Shown: positions 8,732 to 17,284, numbered from the stretch's first letter. The stretch is 64,000 nucleotides of DNA from JALZKA01 sp963721645 (GCA_963721645.1 CAVRJK010000002.1:2356001-2420000), one strand, 5' to 3'. Program-made: numbers and translations. The notes: generated by a model not told the origin, from the letters alone.

Positions 8732-9231
8732 CCCGTATCCCCCTGCTCGCACACGTCGCCAATCAAGGGCGTGGTGCCTTCGTCCGAGACGGACGGGATC
8801 TCGGCATCCTTCTCGTCGATATCGACGCGCTCGGGGAACACCATCACCCGATCCTCTTCCGGGATCGTCACGCGTAAGCGGTAACGACCCGGTTCGGCCT
8901 GATCGCCGTTGTCGTCGAGGCCGTCCCAGACGCACTTGACCGGCTGTTCGGCCTCCAGCTGAACCGACTCGGCGAGTGTCCTGGTGAGTTCCTGGTTACG
9001 CGCGACGATCTCAACCGTCGCGTCGGCGGAGTCGAAGCGGACGAAGAACTCGATATCGACTGCCGGGCGGCCGGCGAACTCGTTGGGGAACTTCGTCACC
9101 TCGAGCGCCAGATCGGGAGTCCTCGCGCGGTACACGTAGATGCCGAGGGCGACCGACAGCACGAGGAGCGCGACGAGGCCCGCCGCACCCAGCCGGCTTG
9201 CGGGCGACGCCGGGCCTCCGGATCCGGTCAA
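8728..9231 (-). CDS. Single-pass membrane protein with FlgD-type Ig-like domain
   Basis: 167 residues. One membrane helix (about residues 14-34, A-A-G-L-V-A-L-L-V-L-S-V-A-L-G-I-Y-V-Y) precedes an extracellular beta-rich domain. The segment V-W-D-G-L-D-D-N-G-D-Q-A-E-P-G-R-Y-R-L-R-V matches the FlgD Ig-like pattern that caps many extracytoplasmic proteins. No catalytic residues were recognised. It overlaps both neighbours by four bases (GTGA/ATGA), so it is translated together with the O-antigen-ligase-like gene and the LytR_C gene, suggesting a role in polysaccharide export or attachment. That role is inferred from context only. Confidence 0.7.
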   Translation of the reverse strand: MTGSGGPASPASRLGAAGLVALLVLSVALGIYVYRARTPDLALEVTKFPNEFAGRPAVDIEFFVRFDSADATVEIVARNQELTRTLAESVQLEAEQPVKCVWDGLDDNGDQAEPGRYRLRVTIPEEDRVMVFPERVDIDEKDAEIPSVSDEGTTPLIGDVCEQGDTG

Positions 9232-10067
9232 GGCGCGAGTCGGTCTTCGCCGAGGATGACGACCACGTCGGCTCCGCCGGCGGCCGCCTGAACCTCGCGG
9301 TCGATTGGCTGAACCGCCACGTCTCCCAGCTCGCGAGCGACTCTCGTACCCGCTCGCTTTTGGTCCGGCGCGTACATGACGATCGTCTGATCGGTGCTTC
9401 GCTCAACGTTGCCGACCTGTCCGCGAATGAAGCCCGCGTCCTCGATCTGCGAAGCGACGCGCCCGGCGATTCCGCCGGCTGCCGTGGTGTTGAGAACCGC
9501 CACCTCGATACCTGACGGCTCCGAGATCGCGGTGCTATCGGAGCCGCCATCTCTGAGGACGCGATCCACGACCACGATCCCACCTACGCCCAAGACCAGG
9601 GCGGCGAGGGCGATCACAGCCAGCCAGCGGGGTTGGGTCACCTTGGCGACGAATTGCTTCCAGCGCGGGTGCGGCTCGAGGGCAGACCGTTCCATCGTCA
9701 CCTGGGCAAGCGCCGGACGCTCGCTGGTCAGGAGGCTCTCCTCCAACGGCACGGCCGCGTGCTCGACCTGGCCCGGCTCCGAAACTGCGGTGGCAGCCTT
9801 CACTGCCTCGAACTCCATCGTGCCGGGGACCGGCTCGCCGCGATCGGCGTACGCGGCAGCCAGGTCCTGCTCGGCACCGTCGAGACGCCGTTCCGAACGT
9901 GCCAGATCGGCTACGGGATGATCGGGGTTAGCCCGCATCCATTCGCGCAGGCGCATGACGTCTCGACGCTGCGAGAGGTAGAGCGGCAGCAGAAAAAAGA
10001 TGCCTAGTACGGAGACCGCGGCGACCGCGGACGTGACCTCCGAGAAGGGGAGCAGGTCGGTGCCCAC
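9228..10067 (-). CDS. Membrane protein with LytR_C domain
   Basis: 279 residues: an N-terminal membrane helix (about 13-32), a cytoplasmic-looking charged region (R-R-D-V-M-R-L-R-E-W, then acidic/alanine-rich), a second helix (W-L-A-V-I-A-L-A-A-L-V-L-G-V-G-G-I-V-V-V) and a C-terminal domain beginning G-I-E-V-A-V-L-N-T-T, the LytR_C signature. LytR_C is normally attached to LytR-CpsA-Psr phosphotransferases; the catalytic domain is absent here. Its paralogue lies directly upstream with a 9-base gap. Both share the helix, linker, helix, LytR_C layout, so they look like a tandem duplication. Function is unknown; cell-wall polysaccharide handling is a guess. Confidence 0.75.
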   Translation of the reverse strand: MGTDLLPFSEVTSAVAAVSVLGIFFLLPLYLSQRRDVMRLREWMRANPDHPVADLARSERRLDGAEQDLAAAYADRGEPVPGTMEFEAVKAATAVSEPGQVEHAAVPLEESLLTSERPALAQVTMERSALEPHPRWKQFVAKVTQPRWLAVIALAALVLGVGGIVVVDRVLRDGGSDSTAISEPSGIEVAVLNTTAAGGIAGRVASQIEDAGFIRGQVGNVERSTDQTIVMYAPDQKRAGTRVARELGDVAVQPIDREVQAAAGGADVVVILGEDRLAP

Positions 10068-10076
10068 CGCTGATCC

Positions 10077-10835
10077 TTAGGGAGCTGCTTCTTCGCCGAG
10101 GGCGCGATCGTCGAAGCCGACCAGGATCGCCAGCGACGCCCCTTTGGCCTCGCCCCTGACCGCGTCCGTCATGGGCAGTGTGCCCGTGTTCCCCAGATCG
10201 CCCGAGACCTGATCGGCTAGAGCGTCGGCATCCTCCTCGCTACCGGGCTCGAACATCACCACCGAGTCCGGCACCCCGGCAAGCGAGTTGCCCGTCGCAC
10301 CCGCCTTGAACTCCGAGGACTTGACGACGTCGTCTGCAACCAGATCTGCAATTCCGACCACTGGATCGGCAAGGCCTTCCTGCTGCGTCGCATTGAGGAC
10401 GGCCACCTCGATCTTCTCGGGCTTCTCCTCGCTCGTCCCCACGCCGGTGGTAGGCGCGGGGTCACTTGAAAGAAGCCCGAAGCCGCTGGTGAGGACCGCG
10501 GCGACGACTAGCGCGACGAGGCCGGCTACCAGCAACCGCGGGTCGATGGGTGAGCGCCTGTCCAGCTCGGCCCACTTCGGCGCCACGAAGCCACTGACGC
10601 TTTGACCGATCGCGGCAAGGTGAGACGGCCTCTCTGGCTTTTCGAGGTCTCCCCTCTCTTCGCTTGCGGCCAGCGACGCTACGTCGGCTTCGACGGCGCG
10701 CTCGGGCGCTCGACCGGCCCACTCGCGCAGGCGGCGAACCTCGCGCGCTTGCAGCACAATCAGAAGGGCCAGGATCGCGAAGCCGAGGAAGGCGACGATC
10801 CCGAGTATCGGCCCGATGTCCTCGATCAGATCCAT
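10077..10835 (-). CDS. Membrane protein with LytR_C domain, paralogue of downstream gene
   Basis: 252 residues from ATG 10835. ATG 10862 adds M-A-P-D-P-T-I-T-C and is the alternative. The layout matches the downstream gene: helix 1 (I-G-P-I-L-G-I-V-A-F-L-G-F-A-I-L-A-L-L-I-V-L), a charged R-E-V-R-R-L-R-E-W-A segment, helix 2 (L-L-V-A-G-L-V-A-L-V-V-A-A-V-L), then I-E-V-A-V-L-N-A-T-Q-Q opening the LytR_C domain. The V-R-R-L-R-E-W / V-M-R-L-R-E-W match in both proteins supports common descent. No catalytic LCP domain. It is the first gene of the run 10835 to 7259. Confidence 0.73.
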   Translation of the reverse strand: MDLIEDIGPILGIVAFLGFAILALLIVLQAREVRRLREWAGRAPERAVEADVASLAASEERGDLEKPERPSHLAAIGQSVSGFVAPKWAELDRRSPIDPRLLVAGLVALVVAAVLTSGFGLLSSDPAPTTGVGTSEEKPEKIEVAVLNATQQEGLADPVVGIADLVADDVVKSSEFKAGATGNSLAGVPDSVVMFEPGSEEDADALADQVSGDLGNTGTLPMTDAVRGEAKGASLAILVGFDDRALGEEAAP

Positions 10836-10911
10836 GCAGGTGATGGTCGGATCTGGAGCCACGTGCGACCGAGGGCGGCCGGGACCGAGCCGGGCGTGGG
10901 AAGAGGGCGAA

Positions 10912-10932
10912 GCCTGTACCGGTGGTACAGGC
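10912..10932 (-). terminator. Hairpin downstream of the dehydratase gene
   Basis: Perfect 9-bp stem GCCTGTACC / GGTACAGGC with a 3-base loop, in the 152-180 bp gap between the minus-strand dehydratase gene and the LytR_C gene. On the minus strand it is followed by TTCGCCCTCTTCC, weakly T-rich. I read it as a terminator of the dehydratase transcript, or possibly a protein site upstream of the LytR_C genes. The rest of the gap shows nothing recognisable. Confidence 0.5.
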
Positions 10933-11014
10933 GAGTCCCGATGACCGCGATCCGGCGACGGTATCCGTGCGTCATTCGGGCGTGCGTGGTTTCAGGTCCG
11001 ACCATCCGGGCAGT

Positions 11015-12886
11015 CTACGAACGGACGCGGGGGCGAGCGGCTGTGAGCTCGACAACACGGGCCGCGAGACCCGTTTCGTCGCCTGAGGCGACGAGGTCCG
11101 TCAGCCGCTCTACGGTCTGCTCGACCCACTGCGGATCCAGCGGCGCGGGCCTCACGGCGCGCACGATTCGCTCGGCGCTCGTGGGCTGGGAGCGTTCGTC
11201 TGCGTTCAGGAGCTCCTCACCGAGTTTTTCGCCGCGCCGCGGACTCGTGAACTCGATTGCGATCTCCGTGTCGGGCTCATAGCCGGCGAGGGAGATCATG
11301 TTGCGCGCCAGGTCGACGATCTTCACCGGCTCGCCCATCTCGAGTACGAAGACCTCACCCGTGCCGGCGCCGAGGTCACCGGCCTTGATGATGAGCTGAA
11401 CGGCTTCGGGGATGGTCATGAAGTAGCGCTCCATGTCCGGGTGGGTGACGGTCACGGGGCCGCCCTTCTCGATCTGGGAGCGAAAGATCGGCACGACCGA
11501 GCCAGACGAGCCGAGGACGTTGCCGAAGCGCACCGAGACGAAGCGCGTGGTCGAGTGGCGCTGGCCCGCGGCGGCGATTATCCACTCGGCCATTGCCTTC
11601 GAGGCGCCCATGACCGTCTGCGGGTTGACGGCCTTGTCGGTCGAGACCAAGACAAAGCGGCTCGCGCCCGCGGCGGCGGCCGTTTCCGCCGTGACCTTGG
11701 TCGCGATCGCGTTGTTGCGGACAGCCTCCAGCGGGTTCATCTCCATCAGGCCGACGTGCTTGTAAGCCGCTGCGTGGAAGACGATGTCCGGGTGGAAGCG
11801 GCTCATGACCTCGAGCATCCGGTCCGCCTCCTTGCAGTCGGCCAGGACCGCCTCGCACCCGGTGAAGTGCCACTGCTCGGTCAACTCGCGCTCGATCTGG
11901 AAGAGGTTGTCCTCGGCGTGGTCGAGAAGGATCAGGAGCTTCGGCCGAACACGCGAGATCTGCCGGCTGAGCTCGGCGCCGATCGACCCTCCGGCGCCTG
12001 TGACCAAGACGACCTTGTCCTCGATGTAGGCGCCGACGCGATCGAGCTCCATCACGACGGGGTCGCGGCCGAGGACGTCCTCAACCTGCACCTCCCGGAG
12101 CTGGCGCGTCAACTGCACTCCACCACGCAGGAGCTCGAACACGGTCGGCAGGGTCCGGACCGGGATCTGGCGCTCGCGGCACGCCGCCACGACCTTCGCG
12201 CGCAGCTCGCCGGGAGCCGAGGGGATCGCGATCACCACCTCGTCGGGCTTCTCGCGCTCCAACACCGTCTCGATCTCGTCCGTGGTGCCGAGCACGCGGA
12301 GGCCAAGCAGGCCCATGTCCCGCTTGCGCGGATCGTCGTCGACGAAGCCGATGGCGCGGACGCCCAACGCGGGATTCAGCTGAAGCTCGCGGACAACCAT
12401 CTGGCCGCCCGACCCCGCACCGACGATCAGCGAGCCTCGCGTCTTGCGCGCGCGCTGCTCCTTCGAGGGGCGCTCAATCCACAGGCGTGTGGCGATCCGC
12501 GCTCCGGCCAGGAACGCCGTGGTGAGGATGAAGTCGAAGACGACGACCGACCGCGGCAGGTTGTCGTCGAACGGAGAGACGACCGTGAACACGACAACGA
12601 CCGCGGCGCTTGCGAGCGCGGTGGCGCGCAGAAGCGCCGGGAAGTCGCGGGTGAGGAAGTAGCGCCACCACTTGGCGTGCAGCCCCAGGAGCGTGAAGAT
12701 GACCGCCTTGCCGATCGCCACGAACGCGACGGACGCGAGCAACATGTCGACGTAGCGATCGGGGATCTCGCTCGTGTCGAGGAAGCGCAAGAAGAACGCG
12801 AGTGCGAAGGCGAGTGCGGCCAGTACCGCGTCGGCCAGGAACTGGAGGGCGCGATGGCGGTAGGCCGGATGGGTAAACCGGCGCAT
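11015..12886 (-). CDS. Sugar-nucleotide 4,6-dehydratase, PglF/CapD/WbpM type (membrane-bound)
   Basis: 623 residues. Four N-terminal membrane helices (about 10-130) are followed by a first Rossmann domain with V-G-A-G-S-G-G-Q-M-V and a second, catalytic SDR domain opening V-T-G-A-G-G-S-I-G-A-E-L-S-R-Q-I. The catalytic region has V-S-T-D-K-A-V-N-P-x-x-V-M-G-A-S-K, the form used by FlaA1/WbpM/PglF enzymes, in which the usual SDR tyrosine is replaced by methionine. The reaction is most likely UDP-GlcNAc 4,6-dehydration, the first step to a diamino or N-acetylated deoxysugar. ATG 12886 is chosen because M-R-R-F-T-H-P leads into the first helix; the longer frame runs into the next gene. PglC- and PglD-like genes lie 5 kb away. 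Confidence 0.88.
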   Translation of the reverse strand: MRRFTHPAYRHRALQFLADAVLAALAFALAFFLRFLDTSEIPDRYVDMLLASVAFVAIGKAVIFTLLGLHAKWWRYFLTRDFPALLRATALASAAVVVVFTVVSPFDDNLPRSVVVFDFILTTAFLAGARIATRLWIERPSKEQRARKTRGSLIVGAGSGGQMVVRELQLNPALGVRAIGFVDDDPRKRDMGLLGLRVLGTTDEIETVLEREKPDEVVIAIPSAPGELRAKVVAACRERQIPVRTLPTVFELLRGGVQLTRQLREVQVEDVLGRDPVVMELDRVGAYIEDKVVLVTGAGGSIGAELSRQISRVRPKLLILLDHAEDNLFQIERELTEQWHFTGCEAVLADCKEADRMLEVMSRFHPDIVFHAAAYKHVGLMEMNPLEAVRNNAIATKVTAETAAAAGASRFVLVSTDKAVNPQTVMGASKAMAEWIIAAAGQRHSTTRFVSVRFGNVLGSSGSVVPIFRSQIEKGGPVTVTHPDMERYFMTIPEAVQLIIKAGDLGAGTGEVFVLEMGEPVKIVDLARNMISLAGYEPDTEIAIEFTSPRRGEKLGEELLNADERSQPTSAERIVRAVRPAPLDPQWVEQTVERLTDLVASGDETGLAARVVELTAARPRVRS

Positions 12887-12917
12887 GAGGACAGGGATTG
12901 TAGGCGTGAACGCGCTC

Positions 12918-13919
12918 TTAGGAGCGTTTGCCCGCGAGCGCGTGGTCGAGCTCGCGCAGGATGCCGTCGCGGCGCTTCTCGTACGTGAACTCGGTGCGAA
13001 CCCGCTCGCGGGCGGCTGCGTGGGCCTCGGGGCCCAGTTTGAGCGCCTCGGCAACGCCTGCGGCGATGCTCTGCGCCGTCGCCTCGGCGATCACCACACC
13101 CGTCTCGCCGACCACCTCCGGCAACGCTCCGGCCGCGGTCACCACCGGCACCGCTCCCGCCAGCATCGCCTCGGCGAGCGACATCCCGAACCCCTCGTGG
13201 ACAGACGCCTGCACGTAGACCCCCGCGGTGCGGAACAAGTCGTCCAGTTCGTCGTCCGAGAGAAACCCGGTGAGCTTCAGGTTCGCGGGCCCACTCGCCT
13301 CGAGTGCCGTCCCGGTGTCGTCAAGCCACTTCCCGGCCAGAACCCAGTCCGTATCGGGCGCGAGCGGCGCGGCCTCGCAGAAGGGCCCGTGGCCCTTGCG
13401 GGTGAGATTCAAGTCGTAGACGACGCCAACCGTCAGGGCCATCGGCTTGCGTGGCGCGGTCGGGTCGACGTCACCGAAGCGGTCCGGGATCCCGTGGTAG
13501 ACGACCTCGACCCGAGTCTCGGCGACGACATCGTTCTCCCTGATCTCGCGCAGGGATGACTCTGAGTTCGTGACGAGCCGGGTCGCCAGGTTCGCCGTCG
13601 AGCACACCAGCCGCTTGCGGATGCCGCCGCGCTGGGACCCGTATCCAATCTCCGGCTCGTTGGCGGTGTCGAACCCGCCGAAGATGAGGAGCGAGGGCTT
13701 CCCCCGCATTCGCGCAAAGCGGAGGGCGAGCGCCGTGTGCCACGAAGCGAACCACCCGACGACAGCGTCACAATCGCCAACCTTCCGCCACAGCTCCGCG
13801 GGTCGCGGCCTGAAGCTCTCCTGTAGATAGTCCACGACCTCGTGGCGCTCTTCCAGAACCTCCCGGTCGATGCGCGTGAACGTGTTGCGGCGGCTATGTA
13901 CATAAAGGATCCGGGCCAC
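12918..13919 (-). CDS. Glycosyltransferase, GT4 family
   Basis: 333 residues of GT-B type starting V-A-R-I-L-Y-V-H-S. The C-terminal domain holds L-K-L-T-G-F-L-S-D-D-E-L-D-D-L-F and the E-x7-E pattern in V-H-E-G-F-G-M-S-L-A-E-A-M-L-A-G-A-V-P-V-V-T, which binds the nucleotide sugar. Acceptor and donor are unknown. GTG 13919 is chosen because the conserved fold begins there, with GGAGG three bases upstream (a short spacing); the frame is open further but reads through the neighbouring promoter region and a repeat. It is divergent from the DedA gene, with a repeat fragment in the 43-bp gap. Confidence 0.83.
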   Translation of the reverse strand: MARILYVHSRRNTFTRIDREVLEERHEVVDYLQESFRPRPAELWRKVGDCDAVVGWFASWHTALALRFARMRGKPSLLIFGGFDTANEPEIGYGSQRGGIRKRLVCSTANLATRLVTNSESSLREIRENDVVAETRVEVVYHGIPDRFGDVDPTAPRKPMALTVGVVYDLNLTRKGHGPFCEAAPLAPDTDWVLAGKWLDDTGTALEASGPANLKLTGFLSDDELDDLFRTAGVYVQASVHEGFGMSLAEAMLAGAVPVVTAAGALPEVVGETGVVIAEATAQSIAAGVAEALKLGPEAHAAARERVRTEFTYEKRRDGILRELDHALAGKRS

Positions 13920-13941
13920 GGCCTCCGTAGTCTGATGGACT

Positions 13942-13960
13942 GGGGTCAGGCACCCCTTAG
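13942..13960. repeat. Single arm of the mixed palindromic repeat in a divergent promoter gap
   Basis: GGGGTCAGGCACCCC plus TTAG, the same arm as in the elements at 1501 and 17281 (outer bases differ: CCCTTAG versus CTCTTAG). No second arm is visible. It ends two bases before the DedA ATG, where a ribosome-binding site would be expected, and lies 22 bases upstream of the divergent glycosyltransferase start. Confidence 0.7.
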
Positions 13961-13962
13961 AA

Positions 13963-14631
13963 ATGACCACGCCACTAAACCCATTTGCATCCGTCACCGA
14001 CTTCATCGTCGACCCGATCGTCGATGTCGCGACCGAGTTCATCGACTCCGTCGGCTTGATTGGCGTCTTCTTGCTGATGCTGCTCGAGTCCGCCTGCATC
14101 CCCGTGCCGTCGGAGGCGATCATGCTGTTCGCCGGCTTCAACGTCTCAGAGGGCGACCTGACGATGTTCGGGATCATCGCGGCCGGGGTCCTGGGAAACG
14201 TCGTCGGCTCCTGGATCGCGTGGGCCGCGGGCTACTACGGGCGCATGGAGCTGCTCGAAAAGAACCGGCTCGTCCACTTGAACCCCAAGCACCTCGCGTG
14301 GGCCGACGACTGGTTCCAGCGCCATGGCGACGCCACGGTCTTCTTCTCCCGGATGCTGCCGATCATCCGGACTTTCATCTCCCTCCCCGCCGGCATCGCC
14401 AAGATGCCGTTCTGGCGCTTCACCTGGCTCACAACCCTCGGCTGCATTCCCTGGGTGACGATGCTGGCGTTCATCGGACGTGAGGTCGGCGACAACTGGG
14501 AGGAGTGGCGCGACTACCTCCACTACTTCGACTACCCGGTCGCTGCGGCGATCCTCGCCGGAATCATCTACTTCCTGATCAAGCGCCGCCGCGGCGGACC
14601 GCCGCCCGCCCCCGCCGACAGCGCGGCGTGA
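13963..14631 (+). CDS. DedA family membrane protein (VTT/SNARE-associated domain)
   Basis: 222 residues. The region G-V-F-L-L-M-L-L-E-S-A-C-I-P-V-P-S-E-A-I-M-L-F-A-G-F is the hallmark of the DedA family (acidic residue, then P-x-P-S-E). The second hallmark follows: F-F-S-R-M-L-P-I-I-R-T-F-I-S-L-P-A-G-I-A-K-M. DedA proteins are linked to lipid-carrier and phospholipid flipping; some translocate undecaprenyl phosphate. The gene overlaps uppP by four bases (GTGA), so the pair plausibly works together in recycling the C55 carrier used by the glycan genes around it. No clear ribosome-binding site precedes the ATG; a repeat arm sits there instead. Confidence 0.88.
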   Translation: MTTPLNPFASVTDFIVDPIVDVATEFIDSVGLIGVFLLMLLESACIPVPSEAIMLFAGFNVSEGDLTMFGIIAAGVLGNVVGSWIAWAAGYYGRMELLEKNRLVHLNPKHLAWADDWFQRHGDATVFFSRMLPIIRTFISLPAGIAKMPFWRFTWLTTLGCIPWVTMLAFIGREVGDNWEEWRDYLHYFDYPVAAAILAGIIYFLIKRRRGGPPPAPADSAA

Positions 14632-15440
14632 GCCACAGCCGCGCCGCTCTTCGCATCCCCGACAAGCGCGCTGCCCTGCTCGGCATGGTGCAAGGGCCCA
14701 CCGAGCTCCTCCCGGTCTCCAGCTCGGCGCACATCTCGCTTGTCCCGTTCATGGCCGGATGGGAGTGGCAGGAGCTTGACCCCGAGGCGCGCAAGAGCTT
14801 CGAGGTTGCGCTCCACGCAGGCACTGCACTGGCGCTCCTGATCTCGCTCCGGCACGAGATCGCGGACGAGTTCCGTGATTTCGACGCGCGGCGGGCCAGC
14901 GTGGTGGCTCTGTCCTTTGCGCCGCCCGCCATCGCCGGGCTCGCATTCGAGCGCAGGATCGAGACGCTTGGGACGCCGCGGGCCACCGCGGCAGGCCTGG
15001 CCATCGGCGCCGCTGCGATGGCGGCGGCCGACGCGATGCCGCGGACGCGCGGACGTGGCGATGCGCGCGCGGTCGATGGGCTCCTCCTGGGGATCGCACA
15101 GGCTCTCGCGCTCATCCCGGGCGTCTCGCGAAACGGCGCGACGCTCACGGCGGCGCGAGCTCGTGCATTTGACCGCGCGCAGGCAAATCTTTTGTCCCGC
15201 ACCGTCGCACTACCCGTGATCACCGGCGCGGTGGCGCTCAAGGGAACGCGGCTCGCCAAGCGCGGGATCACGCCCGGCACCGGCCGCGCTCTCGCGATCG
15301 GCGGTGCCGCGGCCTTCGTCTCGACGCTCGCGTCGCAAAGCCTGATCCGCCTGGTCGAGCGCGACCGCGCGCTCTGGCCGTACGCGGCCTATCGCGTCGC
15401 TCTTGCCGGCATGGTGATGCGCCGTGTCACGCGTGCGTGA
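14628..15440 (+). CDS. uppP: Undecaprenyl-diphosphatase UppP (BacA)
   Basis: 270 residues of membrane enzyme that dephosphorylates undecaprenyl pyrophosphate to regenerate the lipid carrier for peptidoglycan and surface glycans. Two diagnostic motifs are present: G-M-V-Q-G-P-T-E-L-L-P-V-S-S-S-A-H (active site 1, with Glu and Ser) and I-P-G-V-S-R-N-G-A-T-L-T-A-A-R (active site 2, with Arg). The R-N-G form is a minor change from the usual R-S-G. GTG 14628 is chosen because it overlaps the DedA stop and leaves ~20 residues before the first motif; the upstream extension lies within dedA. Confidence 0.92.
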   Translation: MSHSRAALRIPDKRAALLGMVQGPTELLPVSSSAHISLVPFMAGWEWQELDPEARKSFEVALHAGTALALLISLRHEIADEFRDFDARRASVVALSFAPPAIAGLAFERRIETLGTPRATAAGLAIGAAAMAAADAMPRTRGRGDARAVDGLLLGIAQALALIPGVSRNGATLTAARARAFDRAQANLLSRTVALPVITGAVALKGTRLAKRGITPGTGRALAIGGAAAFVSTLASQSLIRLVERDRALWPYAAYRVALAGMVMRRVTRA

Positions 15441-15504
15441 TTGACCCGGCAAAGGCAGGTCTGATCCACGTGCGCCAGTCGCAGACGCTTGTCCGTGCTG
15501 TTGA

Positions 15505-16515
15505 ATGCCGCTCGTGACGCAAGACGCATACGCAAAGGCCGGAGTGAGTCAGTCGGACGCCGACGCCTCGGTGGCGGCTCTCGTCAAGCACCTGGGCGCG
15601 ATCGAGACCGGCAGGCCGTCCCGGGTCGTTCCCCTGCCCGGCCACTACGCCAGCGTGCTTCGCCTCGACGAGAAGTCCGGCATCGCCTTCGGAACCGACG
15701 GCGTTGGAACCAAGATGGTCGTCGCCGAGGAGCTTGGACGTTTCGAGACGATCGGAATCGACCTGATCGCGATGAACGTGAACGACCTCGTCTGCGTCGG
15801 TGCCGAGCCGATCGCGTTGGTCGACTTCATCTTGTGCCGCGAGGCAACGCCCGAGATCTGCGGGCAGATCGGCGAGGGCCTGCGCGCAGGAGCCGAACAG
15901 GCGGCTATCGAGATTCCCGGCGGCGAGATCGCCCAGGTGGGCGACGTCGTCCAAGGCTGGGAACTCGGCGGTTCTGCGATCGGCCTGGTCGAACTCGACT
16001 CGATCGTCACCGGTGAGCGCATCGAGCCGGGCGACGCACTGATCGGCCTCCCCTCCTCCGGCCTCCACTCGAACGGCTACACGCTCGCACGGAAGGTGCT
16101 GGCCGACTTGCCGTGGGACGACGATCGACTGGGGCGCCCGCTCGGCGACATCGTCTTGGAGCCCACGGTCATCTACGTCCGTGCGGTCCTGGATCTCCTG
16201 GCGTCGAGCGCCGACGTCCGCGGCCTCGCCCACATCACGGGCGACGGGTTGAACAACCTCTTGCGGCTGTCGCGCGACGTGGGCTACGAGCTCTCTGACC
16301 CGCTCGATGTCCCGCCGGTGTTTGGCCTGATCTCAGAGCTCGGCGGCATTGCGGACGATGAGATGCACGAGGTCTTCAACATGGGCCTCGGCTTCGTCGC
16401 AATCGTTCCTGCCGCCCACGCCGAAGCCGCCGTCGAATTGCTCGGCGCGCATCACCCCGGCACGCGAGTGATCGGCCGGGTCACCGACCGCGCGGGTTCC
16501 GTAGAGCAGCCCTAG
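15505..16515 (+). CDS. purM: Phosphoribosylformylglycinamidine cyclo-ligase (AIR synthetase)
   Basis: 336 residues, the usual length. It catalyses ATP-dependent ring closure of FGAM to AIR, step five of purine synthesis, in the cytoplasm. The N-terminus has Y-A-K-A-G-V, the family opening; the core has F-G-T-D-G-V-G-T-K and D-L-I-A-M-N-V-N-D-L-V-C-V-G-A-E-P, both diagnostic of the AIRS domain, then G-L-P-S-S-G-L-H-S-N-G-Y-T-L-A-R-K and H-I-T-G-D-G-L-N-N-L-L-R. The second glycine-rich loop usually reads T-G-G-G-L; here it is T-G-D-G-L. Monocistronic by position, with 64 bases upstream that show no strong signal. Confidence 0.93.
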   Translation: MPLVTQDAYAKAGVSQSDADASVAALVKHLGAIETGRPSRVVPLPGHYASVLRLDEKSGIAFGTDGVGTKMVVAEELGRFETIGIDLIAMNVNDLVCVGAEPIALVDFILCREATPEICGQIGEGLRAGAEQAAIEIPGGEIAQVGDVVQGWELGGSAIGLVELDSIVTGERIEPGDALIGLPSSGLHSNGYTLARKVLADLPWDDDRLGRPLGDIVLEPTVIYVRAVLDLLASSADVRGLAHITGDGLNNLLRLSRDVGYELSDPLDVPPVFGLISELGGIADDEMHEVFNMGLGFVAIVPAAHAEAAVELLGAHHPGTRVIGRVTDRAGSVEQP

Positions 16516-16570
16516 CGCGACGCGGCGACATCACGGTGCTTTCATGGAAATGCGCCCCAGGCCGAGGGGC

Positions 16571-16616
16571 CAAACGTCCAACGCTGCGCCCTATAGGGGG
16601 TAGATCGGGACGTTTG
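16571..16616. promoter_or_regulatory. Inverted repeat upstream of the DJ-1 gene (operator or terminator)
   Basis: Perfect 9-bp arms CAAACGTCC (16571-16579) and GGACGTTTG (16608-16616) enclose a second small palindrome CCCTATAGGG (16589-16598). The nested element fills much of the 133-bp gap between purM and the PfpI-family gene. It may be a terminator of purM or a regulator site for the next gene. No T tract follows, so I lean to a protein site. Confidence 0.4.
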
Positions 16617-16648
16617 ACGACATACGCGGGGCCTGCGACGATCCCGCC

Positions 16649-17284
16649 ATGCAGATAGCCATCCTTGTTTTTGAGAAGCTCACCGCCCTCGACGCCATCG
16701 GGCCATACGAAGTTCTTTCGCGCTTGCCGGGTTTCGAACTCACCTTCGTCGCGGTCAACACCGGAGAGCTGCGGACCGACACCGGCCGCCTGGGCATCAC
16801 CGCCGACGCGACCATCGAAGAGGTGCCCGAGCCCGACGTGCTGCTGATCCCGGGCGGGGAGGGCAACCGGCCGCTTCTTTCAGACGAGAACGTCCTCGAT
16901 TGGGTCCGCCACGTCCACTCGAAGTCGACCTGGACCACGTCCGTCTGCACTGGATCGCTGGTCCTGGGCGCCGCGGGCGTCCTCGAGGGCAAGCGTGCGA
17001 CCAGCCACTGGGCGTATCGCGATCAGCTTCGCGAGTACGGCGCCGAGCCGGTAGCCGAGCGAGTGGTCGAGGACGGCAAGGTGATGACCGCGGCGGGAGT
17101 CTCCGCAGGCATCGACATGGCGCTCACCCTGGCCGCGCGCTTGACGCACGAGGACGTCGCAAAGGCGATCCAGCTCGGCATCGAGTACGACCCGGACCCG
17201 CCGTACGACGCCGGCTCGCCCGAAAAGGCCGGCGAGGACCTGGTCGACCTGGTGCGCGGTCTCGAGCGCGCCGACGCTCCCTAA
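16649..17284 (+). CDS. DJ-1/PfpI family protein (isonitrile-hydratase-like)
   Basis: 211 residues with the class I glutamine amidotransferase-like fold. The opening Q-I-A-I-L-V-F-E-K-L-T-A-L-D-A-I-G-P-Y-E-V-L is typical of the ThiJ/InhA subgroup. The nucleophile elbow is S-V-C-T-G-S-L-V-L-G-A-A-G-V-L-E-G-K-R-A-T-S-H-W, with the reactive Cys after V and a His in T-S-H-W. Possible activities in this subgroup are isonitrile hydratase or a glyoxalase/chaperone-like role; the sequence does not fix one. Cytoplasmic. The stop codon TAA lies inside the left arm of a perfect palindromic repeat, so the gene end and the repeat are physically merged. Confidence 0.83.
   Translation: MQIAILVFEKLTALDAIGPYEVLSRLPGFELTFVAVNTGELRTDTGRLGITADATIEEVPEPDVLLIPGGEGNRPLLSDENVLDWVRHVHSKSTWTTSVCTGSLVLGAAGVLEGKRATSHWAYRDQLREYGAEPVAERVVEDGKVMTAAGVSAGIDMALTLAARLTHEDVAKAIQLGIEYDPDPPYDAGSPEKAGEDLVDLVRGLERADAP

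Noticed and set aside
11441..12988. 515-residue open frame antisense to the dehydratase gene
   Set aside because: No start context or domain pattern; shadow of a conserved gene.
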